From assembly GCF_000300005.1 (NCBI RefSeq), contig NC_018691.1, forward strand, positions 1,364,001 to 1,428,000: a stretch of 64,000 bases of DNA, given 5' to 3'. Under the pieces are notes generated by a model that was given only the letters and a program-made list of their open reading frames with translations, had not been told where the DNA came from and did not search any database. Source of the DNA: Alloalcanivorax dieselolei B5. GTDB lineage: Bacteria; Pseudomonadota; Gammaproteobacteria; Pseudomonadales; Alcanivoracaceae. This document shows, piece after piece, positions 1 to 8,075 of this stretch. Both the position numbers and the translations under genes were made by a program. Within the stretch, counting starts at the first letter, position 1. Each line of letters opens with the position of its first letter.

Positions 1-669
1 CCCGCTCTCAGGGAACATATTAAAACAATTTCTCATTACGGCGGCAGTGGGAATATTACGAAGCTTGAATACTGGCTAAAGGATAGACTTGTTGAGACCA
101 GAACGTTCAAGAGAGATGATCGTGGGCACCTTTTGGAGATTGTTGTCACAGCGGTGAATGGCGAAGTGAAGAAGCGGTTTGTCCACGACCTTGATGAAGA
201 TGGACGTACGGTGGAAGTCAGGAGCTATCGGGGGGCTGACCGCCTTTCCGCGATTCATTCCCGGGAATATGACTCAAAGGGGAATATGGTTTCCGAGATC
301 TACAAATCGCCCGAAGACGTTGTTTTATCGAAAAGGCTTTTTAAATATGACAATAAAAACAATGTGGTAAAGGAAACCGAGCTGCGCGAGGACCGATCGG
401 TCAAGGTGGTGATGGATTTAAAATACGACGAGTCCGGCCGCTTGATTGAATCCACAAGCACATCAGAGGATTGGGGAAATACCCCCTACACGCTTGAATA
501 CACTCAGTATGGCGATGTGGCGTCCAGAAGTTGGACGGACAAAAACGCCGGGACGCAGCGTGCTGTCTATGAGTATGACTACGACGAGTTCGGGAACTGG
601 ACGAACAGAGAAAAATACGACAATGGTGCTCTGATCTATGTTCAGAAAAGGACCATAGAATATTATTGA
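1..669 (+). CDS. C-terminal part of a YD-repeat (RHS-like) protein, partial at window edge
   Basis: The reading frame is open from the first base of the window to the stop at 667-669, so the start lies upstream and at least 222 codons are visible. The protein carries repeated tyrosine-aspartate units of the RHS/YD type: YDSKGN, YDNKNN, YDESGR and YDEFGNW, spaced about 20 to 35 residues apart. Such repeats build the beta shell of RHS and teneurin-like proteins, but no RHS core-ending motif (PxxxxDPxGL) or toxin tip is visible. It may therefore be a small stand-alone YD-repeat protein or the end of a larger one. No signal peptide can be judged because the N-terminus is missing. An internal ATG at 133 is possible but the coding pattern clearly runs upstream of it. 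Confidence 0.75.
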   Translation, partial: PALREHIKTISHYGGSGNITKLEYWLKDRLVETRTFKRDDRGHLLEIVVTAVNGEVKKRFVHDLDEDGRTVEVRSYRGADRLSAIHSREYDSKGNMVSEIYKSPEDVVLSKRLFKYDNKNNVVKETELREDRSVKVVMDLKYDESGRLIESTSTSEDWGNTPYTLEYTQYGDVASRSWTDKNAGTQRAVYEYDYDEFGNWTNREKYDNGALIYVQKRTIEYY

Positions 670-697
670 AGGGCATAAACGGACAAAAGGTGAACGT

Positions 698-1456
698 ATG
701 ACCGTGGAAGGCCAGAACGATATCGATGGGGTTCTGAACACCGGGCGGGTCGTCGCCAGGGTACGTGATGCCATGCTCGATGCGGTTGAGCCGGGCATGA
801 CGACGGCGGAACTGGATAAGCTGGGAGAGCAGTTGCTGGAACAGTACGGCGCCAGATCGGCACCGAGGGTGACTTATGATTTTCCCGGTGCCACTTGTAT
901 CAGCGTCAATGAGGAGGCCGCGCATGGCATACCGGGGCAGAGGGTGATTCAGGCCGGGGACGTCGTGAACGTCGACGTGTCCGCTGAACTGGATGGCTAT
1001 TTCGCGGATACCGGCGGCACGACGGTTGTTCCGCCGGGATCAACACTGAAGACGCGCCTGTGTCACGCCACCCGGCTGGCTTTGAAGCGTGCCTTGGGTG
1101 AAGCCCGGGCGGGCGCTCCCATCAATCGTATCGGCAAGGCGATTCAACATACCGCCAAGTCGCATCGTTTCAAGGTGATCAAGAATCTGGCCGGCCATGG
1201 TATCGGGCGGACACTGCACGAGGAACCGGAGGACATCGTGGGCTATTACGATCGCCGCGATACCCGCCGATTGCAGCTCGGTCAGGTCATCGCCATCGAG
1301 CCGTTTCTGTCCACCCGCAGCACACTGGTGACAGAAGCGGAGGACGGGTGGACTCTGGTTGGTCATCCAGACAATCTTTCCGCGCAGTACGAGCACACGC
1401 TTATCATCACCAAGGGCGCTCCGATTATTGCCACGCTGTCCGAAAAGCGGGGCTGA
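698..1456 (+). CDS. map: Type I methionine aminopeptidase
   Basis: This cytosolic metalloenzyme removes the initiator methionine from nascent proteins. The 252-residue length fits the compact type I family. The metal ligands are all visible: Asp in VNVDVS (about residue 93), Asp in YFADTGG (about 104), His in GHGIGRTLHE (about 166), Glu in IAIEPF (about 200) and Glu in QYEHT (about 231). The substrate-contact His in AAHGIPG is also present. It stands alone rather than next to rpsB or rpsM, so it is probably an additional copy; the essential copy would lie elsewhere. It follows the YD-repeat gene by 28 bp and may share its transcript. Confidence 0.93.
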   Translation: MTVEGQNDIDGVLNTGRVVARVRDAMLDAVEPGMTTAELDKLGEQLLEQYGARSAPRVTYDFPGATCISVNEEAAHGIPGQRVIQAGDVVNVDVSAELDGYFADTGGTTVVPPGSTLKTRLCHATRLALKRALGEARAGAPINRIGKAIQHTAKSHRFKVIKNLAGHGIGRTLHEEPEDIVGYYDRRDTRRLQLGQVIAIEPFLSTRSTLVTEAEDGWTLVGHPDNLSAQYEHTLIITKGAPIIATLSEKRG

Positions 1457-1511
1457 AAGTGGCGTGCCGACCGATTTGGGAATCGGCATGGGCGAGTCGA
1501 CGGGAGCAGGG

Positions 1512-1607
1512 ATGAGTTGGAACAAGAAGGCGATATCGGGCGTTCTGGATCAGTGTGCCAAGGACTTCGCGTTCCTGGTGCCGGACAACGGCAGGAATGA
1601 AATATGA
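1512..1607 (+). pseudogene. 31-codon N-terminal remnant resembling a DUF7003-type protein
   Basis: A short reading frame begins at ATG 1512 behind a good purine-rich site (gggagcaggg) and ends at the TGA of 1605-1607, which overlaps the ATG of the next gene. Its central segment, DQCAKDFAFLVPDNG, resembles from memory the opening of a family of about 130-residue proteins that start with an E/D-x-CAxDFxFPxLDNGY pattern (DUF7003). The rest of that family is absent, so this looks like a truncated remnant. It might survive as a leader that couples translation to the YdeI-family gene. The family assignment is from pattern memory only and needs a profile search. Confidence 0.4.
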
Positions 1608-2155
1608 CCGGAGAAGACACACAATCCTGTTTCGACGCACGCTTGCTGCGTCCCAAAAAGCAGGGCGACGGTGAACCCTGGGCTTTCGTGGTGCTGCCCG
1701 GGGAAGTCAGCGCAACGCTACCCAGACGGGGCCGCACCTCCGTGGACGGCACGCTGAACGGCCAGGCGTTCCGGGTCTTGCTGGAACCGGACGGCCGAAA
1801 GAGCCATTGGCTTCGCATCGATCAGCCGTTGATGGAAGCGTCCGGCGCCACCTTCGGCGACGTCGCCCGGTTCGAAATCAGGCCGGTGGCGCGAGAGCCG
1901 GAACCGGATGTCCCCGCGGATCTGCGGGACGCTTTGCAGTCCGCTCCGGAGGCCCGGGCGATCTGGGAAGCCACCACCACTCTGGCTCGTATCGACTGGA
2001 TTCATTGGATCACCACCGCCAAGCAGGCCAAGACCCGTGCCAAGCGGATTGATGACGCTTGCGACATGTTGGCTTCTGGAAAGAAGCGGGTTTGCTGTTT
2101 CGATCCGTCGGGGTTCTACAGCAAGGCAATCCGTGCGCCGGAGACAGCGGATTGA
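1604..2155 (+). CDS. YdeI/OmpD-associated family protein (DUF1905 plus YdeI domain)
   Basis: The 183-residue protein has two parts. Residues about 1-95 match the DUF1905 beta-barrel pattern (FDARLLRPKK, AFVVLPGEVSATLPRRG, VDGTLNGQAFRVLLEPDG). Residues about 105-165 match the YdeI helical domain (DVPADLRDAL, ARAIWEATTTLARIDWIHWI, KQAKTRAKRIDDACDMLASGKKRVCC). This two-domain architecture is widespread; related proteins have been linked to peptide or bacteriocin stress resistance, but no biochemical activity is firmly known. The start ATG at 1604 overlaps the stop of the short upstream remnant in an ATGA arrangement and has an AGGAA-type site before it. The protein is probably cytosolic, with no signal peptide. 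Confidence 0.85.
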   Translation: MTGEDTQSCFDARLLRPKKQGDGEPWAFVVLPGEVSATLPRRGRTSVDGTLNGQAFRVLLEPDGRKSHWLRIDQPLMEASGATFGDVARFEIRPVAREPEPDVPADLRDALQSAPEARAIWEATTTLARIDWIHWITTAKQAKTRAKRIDDACDMLASGKKRVCCFDPSGFYSKAIRAPETAD

Positions 2156-2242
2156 GCTGAGGCATTTTATTACCGCCGGCACTGAATGAGTTCGCAGGCG
2201 ATATGGGCCGCAATATGGACGTTTCCATTTCCGAGGTTTTCT

Positions 2243-4069
2243 ATGCGCAGAATGATGTTGTCGTTTTTATGGCTGCCGTTCCTTGCGGTGTTGTCCGCGG
2301 GATGTTCGGAGAAAACGATCGAGGAGCAAAGGCAGGAGCTGGAGGAAAAGAAGGCGGAATATCAGTCACGGATTGAAGCCCTTTCTGACCAGGACGTGAA
2401 GGAACAGCTGGCGCAGTTGGCCAATATCATGTTCTGGATACGGGAAGGGGATCTGGAGCGCCAGGTACCGCCTGAGGAGGTCCAATATCACACCTCGCCA
2501 TACTCAATCCTGGAAGATTATCAAAATACGAAGGACATGGCCGAGCAATTGGCCGCCGGCGTGCTGCTGACCAATGATGTGCGCTACCGTCCCCAGGAGG
2601 CGGAGCTCACATTGCCGTTCGCGTACCCCTTTGATCTGAAGGTTAACTGGGAGCAGGTGGTGCTGGCGGACGGCACTGAATTGCCGGTGGTGGAGCAGGA
2701 CCCGTTCACCGATCAAAGCGATCTGATTCCGGCAGCGCTGTGGAGTGCTTCTTATAGGCGGTTCACCACCCAGGTGCAGAAACACGTGAATCTGCCCATT
2801 GGCCAGGTGCCACCACCACCGCCGCCGATAGCACGGGCGCGCGGGGAGATGACCCTGACAGTGCCGGAGACGCTGCCTGAAGCCCGCTTCTCCGCCTCTG
2901 ACGTGGGCGACCATCGCCAGGTGTCGGGATGGCGCATCACCTTGGAAGAAGTTGACGGCCATCGGGTTCGGTTGCTGTTCAATGTGCCGGAAGATGTGGC
3001 GATTGCCGATGCGCAGGACATGCTTGACCAAGCCGAGGTGGAGGCCAGTGACAGCACCGGTCGTTTCCTGTCGCGCAGCAACACGGGAAAAGGGCCGGTC
3101 GGTGATAACGATCAGATCATCGACATGCTGGATCAGTTGATCGACGCGGCTCAATCCGGAGAACTGAAGGACGAGGAGGCCATGGAGCAGCGCATGCAGG
3201 CGCAGCAGAAGGCCATGTTGGACGATGCTGATCGGCAACTGTATGTGGAGGTGGCATTCCGGGGCACGGTGGATCAGGTACGGGTGTTTTTGCCGGGTTT
3301 TGCCGGTGAGGAAACCCTGTCGGTGCCACTGGATCTGAGGCCGGTACAGTTCAGCGTGCCGGACAACCAGACTGAACCGCAATCCTTTGGCGTTCGGGCC
3401 CGGGTGTATGATCACACCGCCAGTGACTGGGAACTGGATCAGCCGCTGGAGGCGGATCCCTCGCTGCTGGATGAACTGATTCAGGTCGAATTCAGGAAGG
3501 GGGTGAAACCGGGGGTATCAGATCCGATCGCCGACAAACTGTACTTTCATTTTCCGGAGCAAATGAGCAACCGTCTGGTCTCCGACTTTGACCGCTTCGA
3601 TCATGTGGAAGAACTGGTTTTCCTGGATAAAGATGGCGAGCCGGTTTACAAGTTCGACCCGGAGGATCGGGAGGGTCCGGTGAGGTTCACCGTCAATCGG
3701 ATCGAGTATCATCCGGATCGCTTCGAGCGGCCCCCGGTGCGCGCCCGTGGAAAACTGGATGTTTTGCTATTGCCGGACATCGAGGTACGCTGGGTTGCCT
3801 TCGGTGATTTGCCCGAAGGCTATGAAATGCAGGGGAAACAAGTGCTCTTTGGTCCGGCGGCGGCGGATAATCATATCCCCGATTTGGTGCTTGCCAGGGA
3901 CGCGCGGGGCCGTTATCTGAAAAAGATCGCCGAGGTTCGTCATTCGTTCGACCAGGGTTGGCCCCGACGCGCTTACCATTTCTACGACGAGCCGGTGGGT
4001 TTTCTGTTTATCGAAAAAGGCCCGGGCTCCCACGCCAGCTATTCGTTCGATATTCCCCTTCAGGATTGA
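2243..4069 (+). CDS. Large lipoprotein of unknown function, paralog of the protein at 16787-18604
   Basis: The 608-residue product begins with a lipoprotein signal peptide (MRRMMLSFLWLPFLAVLSAGC), so it should be lipid-anchored after secretion. A charged coiled-coil-like helix follows (EEQRQELEEKKAEYQSRIEA). The remainder is mostly predicted beta-rich, with an acidic helical insert around residues 285-325 (DNDQIIDMLDQLIDA, DEEAMEQRMQAQQ). I recognise no named domain. It is a full-length homolog of the other large exported protein in this window: both share GE-beta-PxxL near residue 210, DxTG(R/K)(F/Y)L near 280, a beta hairpin after the insert, and RIEYxPDRF in the C-terminal third. The start at 2243 was preferred over 2186 because it gives the signal peptide directly and has a GAGG site upstream. 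Confidence 0.8.
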   Translation: MRRMMLSFLWLPFLAVLSAGCSEKTIEEQRQELEEKKAEYQSRIEALSDQDVKEQLAQLANIMFWIREGDLERQVPPEEVQYHTSPYSILEDYQNTKDMAEQLAAGVLLTNDVRYRPQEAELTLPFAYPFDLKVNWEQVVLADGTELPVVEQDPFTDQSDLIPAALWSASYRRFTTQVQKHVNLPIGQVPPPPPPIARARGEMTLTVPETLPEARFSASDVGDHRQVSGWRITLEEVDGHRVRLLFNVPEDVAIADAQDMLDQAEVEASDSTGRFLSRSNTGKGPVGDNDQIIDMLDQLIDAAQSGELKDEEAMEQRMQAQQKAMLDDADRQLYVEVAFRGTVDQVRVFLPGFAGEETLSVPLDLRPVQFSVPDNQTEPQSFGVRARVYDHTASDWELDQPLEADPSLLDELIQVEFRKGVKPGVSDPIADKLYFHFPEQMSNRLVSDFDRFDHVEELVFLDKDGEPVYKFDPEDREGPVRFTVNRIEYHPDRFERPPVRARGKLDVLLLPDIEVRWVAFGDLPEGYEMQGKQVLFGPAAADNHIPDLVLARDARGRYLKKIAEVRHSFDQGWPRRAYHFYDEPVGFLFIEKGPGSHASYSFDIPLQD

Positions 4070-4078
4070 ATCCTGCCG

Positions 4079-4122
4079 GGCGGGGAGGAGACGGTGCCTG
4101 CTCCTCGCCTGTGCTTTTCTTT
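4079..4122. terminator. Bidirectional hairpin terminator between convergent genes
   Basis: GGCGGGGAG at 4079-4087 pairs with CTCCTCGCC at 4101-4109, with one G-T wobble, across a 13-base loop. It is followed by a T-rich run (cttttcttt, 4114-4122). It sits between the convergent lipoprotein gene and the HxlR-family gene and can end the lipoprotein transcript. The T run overlaps the HxlR stop codon. Confidence 0.6.
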
Positions 4123-4564
4123 ACGTCAGCTTCCTCACTTCCGACTGATCCGGGGGCAGCATATGGCCATCCTCATCCCGAGGGGTCATGAAGGGCACCG
4201 GCTTGCCGGTGTTCTTGTCGATCAGTAACGAATGGCGTTCGCCGCGGGCAAACAGGTGATGCTCACCCCATTGACGTAGCGCGACAACGACGGGAAACAG
4301 GCTTTCTCCCTTGGCGGTCAGCACATACTCCTGATAGGCGGTGCCGTCGGAAGCCGGCCGGGTGTCCAGCACACCCGCATCCACCAGGCGGCGCAGGCGG
4401 TCGGTGAGAATATTGCGGGCCATGCCGAGATCGCGCTGGAAGTCCCGGAAGCGACATACGCCGTCAAAGGCATCCCGCAGGATCAGCAGGCACCAGCGAT
4501 CGCCGATCACATCGACGGCGCGGGCCACCGGGCAGGTGCTGTCAGAGCTGGGTCGGCGGGGCAT
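4121..4564 (-). CDS. HxlR-family winged-helix transcriptional regulator
   Basis: The 147-residue protein shows the full HxlR pattern: a Cys near the N-terminus (STCPVARAVDVIGDRW), CLLILRDAFDGVCRFRDFQRDLG, the recognition region ARNILTDRLRRLVDAGVL, and the wing and C-terminal helix YVLTAKGESLFPVVVALRQWGEHH. The conserved Cys before PVARA is the residue that senses thiol or quinone stress in several family members. The start at 4564 was chosen over 4633 because GGAGA lies five bases upstream and the family normally begins a few residues before the Cys. It is divergent from an MFS exporter, and the shared 100-bp region holds an 18-bp inverted repeat, so it very likely controls that exporter and itself. 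Confidence 0.9.
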   Translation of the reverse strand: MPRRPSSDSTCPVARAVDVIGDRWCLLILRDAFDGVCRFRDFQRDLGMARNILTDRLRRLVDAGVLDTRPASDGTAYQEYVLTAKGESLFPVVVALRQWGEHHLFARGERHSLLIDKNTGKPVPFMTPRDEDGHMLPPDQSEVRKLT

Positions 4565-4621
4565 GGCGTCTCCGATGATATCAGGTGGTGGATGTTGTAG
4601 TTGCATTTTAAAACTGGAATG

Positions 4622-4666
4622 CATAGCATCCAACCAGTTTCTATTTGCAACTGGTTGGATGCTATG
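4622..4666. promoter_or_regulatory. 18-bp perfect inverted repeat overlapping the MFS exporter start codon
   Basis: The left arm 4622-4639 (CATAGCATCCAACCAGTT) and right arm 4649-4666 are exact reverse complements separated by nine bases. The right arm ends exactly on the ATG of the exporter at 4664-4666. As DNA it is a strong candidate operator for the divergent HxlR regulator. As RNA it could fold into a hairpin that hides the weak ribosome site and the start codon. The two explanations are not exclusive. Confidence 0.75.
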
Positions 4667-5887
4667 ACGACCTCCTCTGTTCCCTGCCCATCAACGGCGC
4701 GTGCGGTATTACCGCGTGCTCTGGTTCTGTTGTTCGCCGCCGCCAGCGGCCTGAGCGTGGCCAATGTCTATTACGCGCAACCGTTACTGGATGCGCTGGC
4801 GCTGGATTTCGGCATCAGTCATGCGGCCGTGGGGGGCGTGGTTACCGCTACCCAGGTGGGATGTGCGCTGGCTTTGTTGCTGCTGGTACCACTGGGGGAT
4901 CGGCTGGATCGTCGCCGGTTGATGGCGGGGCAATTGCTGGCGCTGGTGGCGGCGTTGATTGCGGTGGGCCTGGCGCGATCAACGCCGGTGCTGTTGGCGG
5001 CCATGCTCGCCGTGGGTTTACTGGGTACCGCCATGACCCAGGGGCTGATCGCCTACGCCGCCAGTGCCGCGGCGCCCCATGAACAGGGTCGGGTGGTAGG
5101 TGCGGCCCAGGGCGGCGTCTTCGTGGGGTTGTTACTGGCCCGGGTTTTTGCCGGCGGTGTCAGCGATGTGGCCGGCTGGCGCGGTGTCTATTTCTGCTCG
5201 GCGGCAATGATGTTGGCACTGGCCTGGCCCTTGTGGCGCCGGTTGCCGGTTCTGGCAGTAGCTTCCAATAGCATGAGTTATCCGAGATTGTTGCTTTCCA
5301 TGCTTGCGCTTCTGAGAACAGAAAAAGTTTTGCAAGTACGCGGTGTGCTGGCGTTGCTGATGTTCGCCGCCTTCAATATTTTCTGGAGCGCACTGGTGCT
5401 GCCGCTGAGCGCACCGCCCTATGAGTTTTCGCACACCCTGATCGGCGCCTTTGGACTGGTGGGGGCGGCCGGGGCCCTGGCCGCCGCCTGGGCGGGCGCC
5501 TGGGCGGACCGGGGTTACGGTCAATACACCAGTGCCGCCGCTTTGGTGTTGCTGCTGTTATCGTGGATTCCGCTATCGTTGATGGAATGGTCACTGTGGG
5601 CGCTGTTGATTGGTATCGTTTTGCTGGATCTCGGTGGTCAGGCCCTGCACGTTACCAACCAGAGCCTGATCTTTCGTACCCGCCCGCAAGCGCACAGCCG
5701 TCTGGTGGGTCTTTATATGCTGTTCTACTCGGTGGGCAGCGGCCTTGGTGCCATCAGCACGACAGTGACTTACGCGCATTCCGGCTGGGCGGGCGTCTGT
5801 GCCCTGGGTGCGGCGGTGAGTTTGCTGGCGTTGCTGTTCTGGGCGCTGACCCGAAAGCTGAAGCCCGGGGTGGGGTTTCGGGCTTGA
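4664..5887 (+). CDS. MFS transporter, probable drug or metabolite exporter
   Basis: The 407-residue protein has about twelve hydrophobic segments. Family signatures include ANVYYAQPLLDALALDFG in the first helix region, PLGDRLDRRRLM between helices 2 and 3, and a conserved AAAWAGAWADRGYG loop in the second half. The architecture fits the inner-membrane 12-TM exporters of the YtbD/AraJ/NepI type; the substrate cannot be read from sequence. The start is placed at 4664, since residues encoded upstream in the same frame lie inside the regulatory inverted repeat. Upstream is a divergent HxlR regulator, a pairing typical of inducible efflux of quinone-like or electrophilic compounds (inference). Confidence 0.87.
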   Translation: MTTSSVPCPSTARAVLPRALVLLFAAASGLSVANVYYAQPLLDALALDFGISHAAVGGVVTATQVGCALALLLLVPLGDRLDRRRLMAGQLLALVAALIAVGLARSTPVLLAAMLAVGLLGTAMTQGLIAYAASAAAPHEQGRVVGAAQGGVFVGLLLARVFAGGVSDVAGWRGVYFCSAAMMLALAWPLWRRLPVLAVASNSMSYPRLLLSMLALLRTEKVLQVRGVLALLMFAAFNIFWSALVLPLSAPPYEFSHTLIGAFGLVGAAGALAAAWAGAWADRGYGQYTSAAALVLLLLSWIPLSLMEWSLWALLIGIVLLDLGGQALHVTNQSLIFRTRPQAHSRLVGLYMLFYSVGSGLGAISTTVTYAHSGWAGVCALGAAVSLLALLFWALTRKLKPGVGFRA

Positions 5888-5919
5888 GAGGACTGAAATC
5901 CGTGGCTTGAAAACAGGGT

Positions 5920-5961
5920 GTCAGGCCTGCCCTTCTCTTTGAGCCGAAGGCAAGACCTGAC
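5920..5961. terminator. Long imperfect hairpin between convergent genes
   Basis: GTCAGG at 5920-5925 pairs with CCTGAC at 5956-5961, and the inner part adds further pairs (CTTC with GAAG). No strong T run follows on either strand, so termination is plausible from position between convergent genes but not well supported. Confidence 0.35.
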
Positions 5962-6008
5962 CACATCACCCTGCCAATTTTTGATCGGCCTTCAGTTACT
6001 CGCTGGGA

Positions 6009-8039
6009 TTACTCCAACCCCATGGCCTCCGCAACACCGGCTTCCACGGAGGCTTCGGTATCCTGTCTGATTTCCAGGAAGCTGTCGTTGTCCCCGGTGT
6101 AGGCGGGCCACTGCAGGTGGGCTGGGCTGGGGTCGCCGGTTTTGGCGAAGTTGGTCCACATGGTCATCATCAGTTCCGCCACGGTTTCATCGTCCTGGCC
6201 GTACATCATGGAAACGAAGACATCCGCTACGTCGCCGTCCGTGCCGTCGATACCGTTTCCGTTCAGATCGCCGATCTCCGGCTTCTCGCCGTCCGCCGTG
6301 GTGACCAGCCCAAGTTGGTAGTTCTGCACCAGACCGGCCGGATGGTTGAACAGGTAGGGTAACTCGCAACCGTGGCAGCTCATGATGTCGCGGCTCAGCC
6401 AGCCTGGTGGGACCCGGGTGAATTTATAGATGTACTGGTCGGACTGATAATGCGAGGAGCGTTGAGCCAACCACACAGGCAGGGCGGCGCGCAAATGGGG
6501 GTAGTCACCGGCGGTGACACCGGCCATCAGGGGCACGTCGCTGGGCATGCCGTCGATAACGTTTTGATAATAGGTCTTGGGCTGATAGTAGTAATCCACA
6601 TTGGGCCGGTAGGTTTGGCGAGGGATGCGGTGTTGTGCATCGGCATCGGTGAAAGCAGTCCAGGGCAGCTGCCTGGCTTGCTCCAGGGTATCCACGCCGA
6701 CCCGGTCGAACAATGCCGTGCCCACCAGTTCGGATTCAGCCAGTGAATCCCCGGGCGCGCTGTCTGTTTCCAGAGGCGCGAAGCCGCTCATCACGATGGC
6801 CTTGTGAAACAGGCCGGCGGCCTGGGGCGAATTCATCAGTGAATAGCTTTTTCCGCCACCGCCGGATTGACCAAATATAGTCACGTTACCAGCGTCTCCG
6901 CCAAAGGCGGCGATATTGTCCCGCACCCACTCCAGGGCCATGACCAGATCCATCTGCCCGTAGTTGCCGGAGCCTCCGTAGCCGCTTTCTTCGCTGAGTT
7001 CGGGGTGGGCGATATAGCCGAAGGGCCCCAGACGATGGTTGACCGTTACCAGTACTACCCCTTTGCTGGTGAGGCTGTCCGGGTTGTTGTACTGCTTGGA
7101 GTTGGCGGAAAGAATGGCGAAGGCGCCGCCGTGAAACCAGACCATTACCGGCAGGTTGTCGGCGTTTTTCGGTGCGGAGATGTTGAGGTACAAAGAATCC
7201 TCGCTCATGCCGCCTTCATTGACGCTTTCCAGAGCCGTGGCCTGGGCGGATTGATCGGCCCAGTCCACGGCGTCGCGGATGCCTTCCCAGGGTTCGGGCT
7301 TCACCGGCGCTCGCCAGCGAAGTTCGCCGAGGGGCGGTTTAGCATAAGGGATGCCGAGAAATTGCCAGGTGTCTTCGTTCGCTTCGAAGCCACGCAGTTC
7401 GCCATCGGTGGTGCTGACGACGATCCGCGCGCTGGTGGAACGGGCGAAGTGCTCCACCGCCTCGCTAAGGTAGCGGACGCGGCGTGGGCGTGGATCGGTA
7501 TCCGAGAAGGCCGCGGTGTTTTCCAGGTCGGTGAGGATCGATTGCAGATTCACGCGGAACTGGTCGGCCGATTGGTTGAAATCAATGGCATCCGCGTTGT
7601 CGGAAACATGCGAGCGGATAATATCGGTGATTTGAATGCCATTGTTCAGATCGCCATCCTGGTCCAGTGACTGCAGCAGAATGAGTTTGTTGCTCACGCG
7701 TTGGTCGTCGGCGGAGGTGGCATCCTCCGTGATGTTTAGCGGGGTGAGCTGTTGCGCCCCCTGCGCGCTGCCCAGTTTCAGCTCGCCAATGGAGAAAGCG
7801 ATCTCTTCTCCGGTTTGATAGTGGAACTGACCGGCCTGGCCGGTGATGCCCGCCACGGTTTCGGTGCCGACGTAGTCGATCCCGGCCACCGGGCTGTCGA
7901 TAAAGGTGCCCGTCTGGGTATCAGGGCCGGAGGGCCCGCCGCCGTGACTGTCGCTATTGCCGCCGCAGCCGGCGAGGATCAGGGGCGCCACGGCGATGAG
8001 ATGCATCAGCCGTGAGCTTTGTCTCTGTTCTTTTTGCAT
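6009..8039 (-). CDS. Carboxylesterase type B lipoprotein with extra N-terminal domain (copy 1)
   Basis: The 676-residue product has a lipoprotein signal (PLILAGC), a low-complexity Gly/Ser linker, an extra domain of about 180 residues (starting FIDSPVAGIDYVGTETVAG), then a carboxylesterase domain. Hallmarks are FLGIPYAKPPLGELRWRAP, SEDSLYLNI, PVMVWFHGGAF (oxyanion hole), the nucleophile motif GQSGGG at about residue 388, and a His in MSCHGCELPYLF. It should hydrolyse carboxylic esters from a lipid-anchored envelope location. The extra domain with the VxGIxY, GQFHY and FSIGELKLG pattern occurs on various exported proteins of Gammaproteobacteria; its role is unknown. The start at 8039 has GGAGAG just upstream. 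It is 36 bp downstream of its paralog and probably cotranscribed. Confidence 0.88.
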   Translation of the reverse strand: MQKEQRQSSRLMHLIAVAPLILAGCGGNSDSHGGGPSGPDTQTGTFIDSPVAGIDYVGTETVAGITGQAGQFHYQTGEEIAFSIGELKLGSAQGAQQLTPLNITEDATSADDQRVSNKLILLQSLDQDGDLNNGIQITDIIRSHVSDNADAIDFNQSADQFRVNLQSILTDLENTAAFSDTDPRPRRVRYLSEAVEHFARSTSARIVVSTTDGELRGFEANEDTWQFLGIPYAKPPLGELRWRAPVKPEPWEGIRDAVDWADQSAQATALESVNEGGMSEDSLYLNISAPKNADNLPVMVWFHGGAFAILSANSKQYNNPDSLTSKGVVLVTVNHRLGPFGYIAHPELSEESGYGGSGNYGQMDLVMALEWVRDNIAAFGGDAGNVTIFGQSGGGGKSYSLMNSPQAAGLFHKAIVMSGFAPLETDSAPGDSLAESELVGTALFDRVGVDTLEQARQLPWTAFTDADAQHRIPRQTYRPNVDYYYQPKTYYQNVIDGMPSDVPLMAGVTAGDYPHLRAALPVWLAQRSSHYQSDQYIYKFTRVPPGWLSRDIMSCHGCELPYLFNHPAGLVQNYQLGLVTTADGEKPEIGDLNGNGIDGTDGDVADVFVSMMYGQDDETVAELMMTMWTNFAKTGDPSPAHLQWPAYTGDNDSFLEIRQDTEASVEAGVAEAMGLE

Positions 8040-8075
8040 GGTGCTCTCCTTGATTCCAGTCACCGTTATTTGCCG

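Noticed and set aside
6867-7670. Plus-strand frame opposite the first esterase
   Set aside because: Antisense of the conserved esterase core; no domain pattern.
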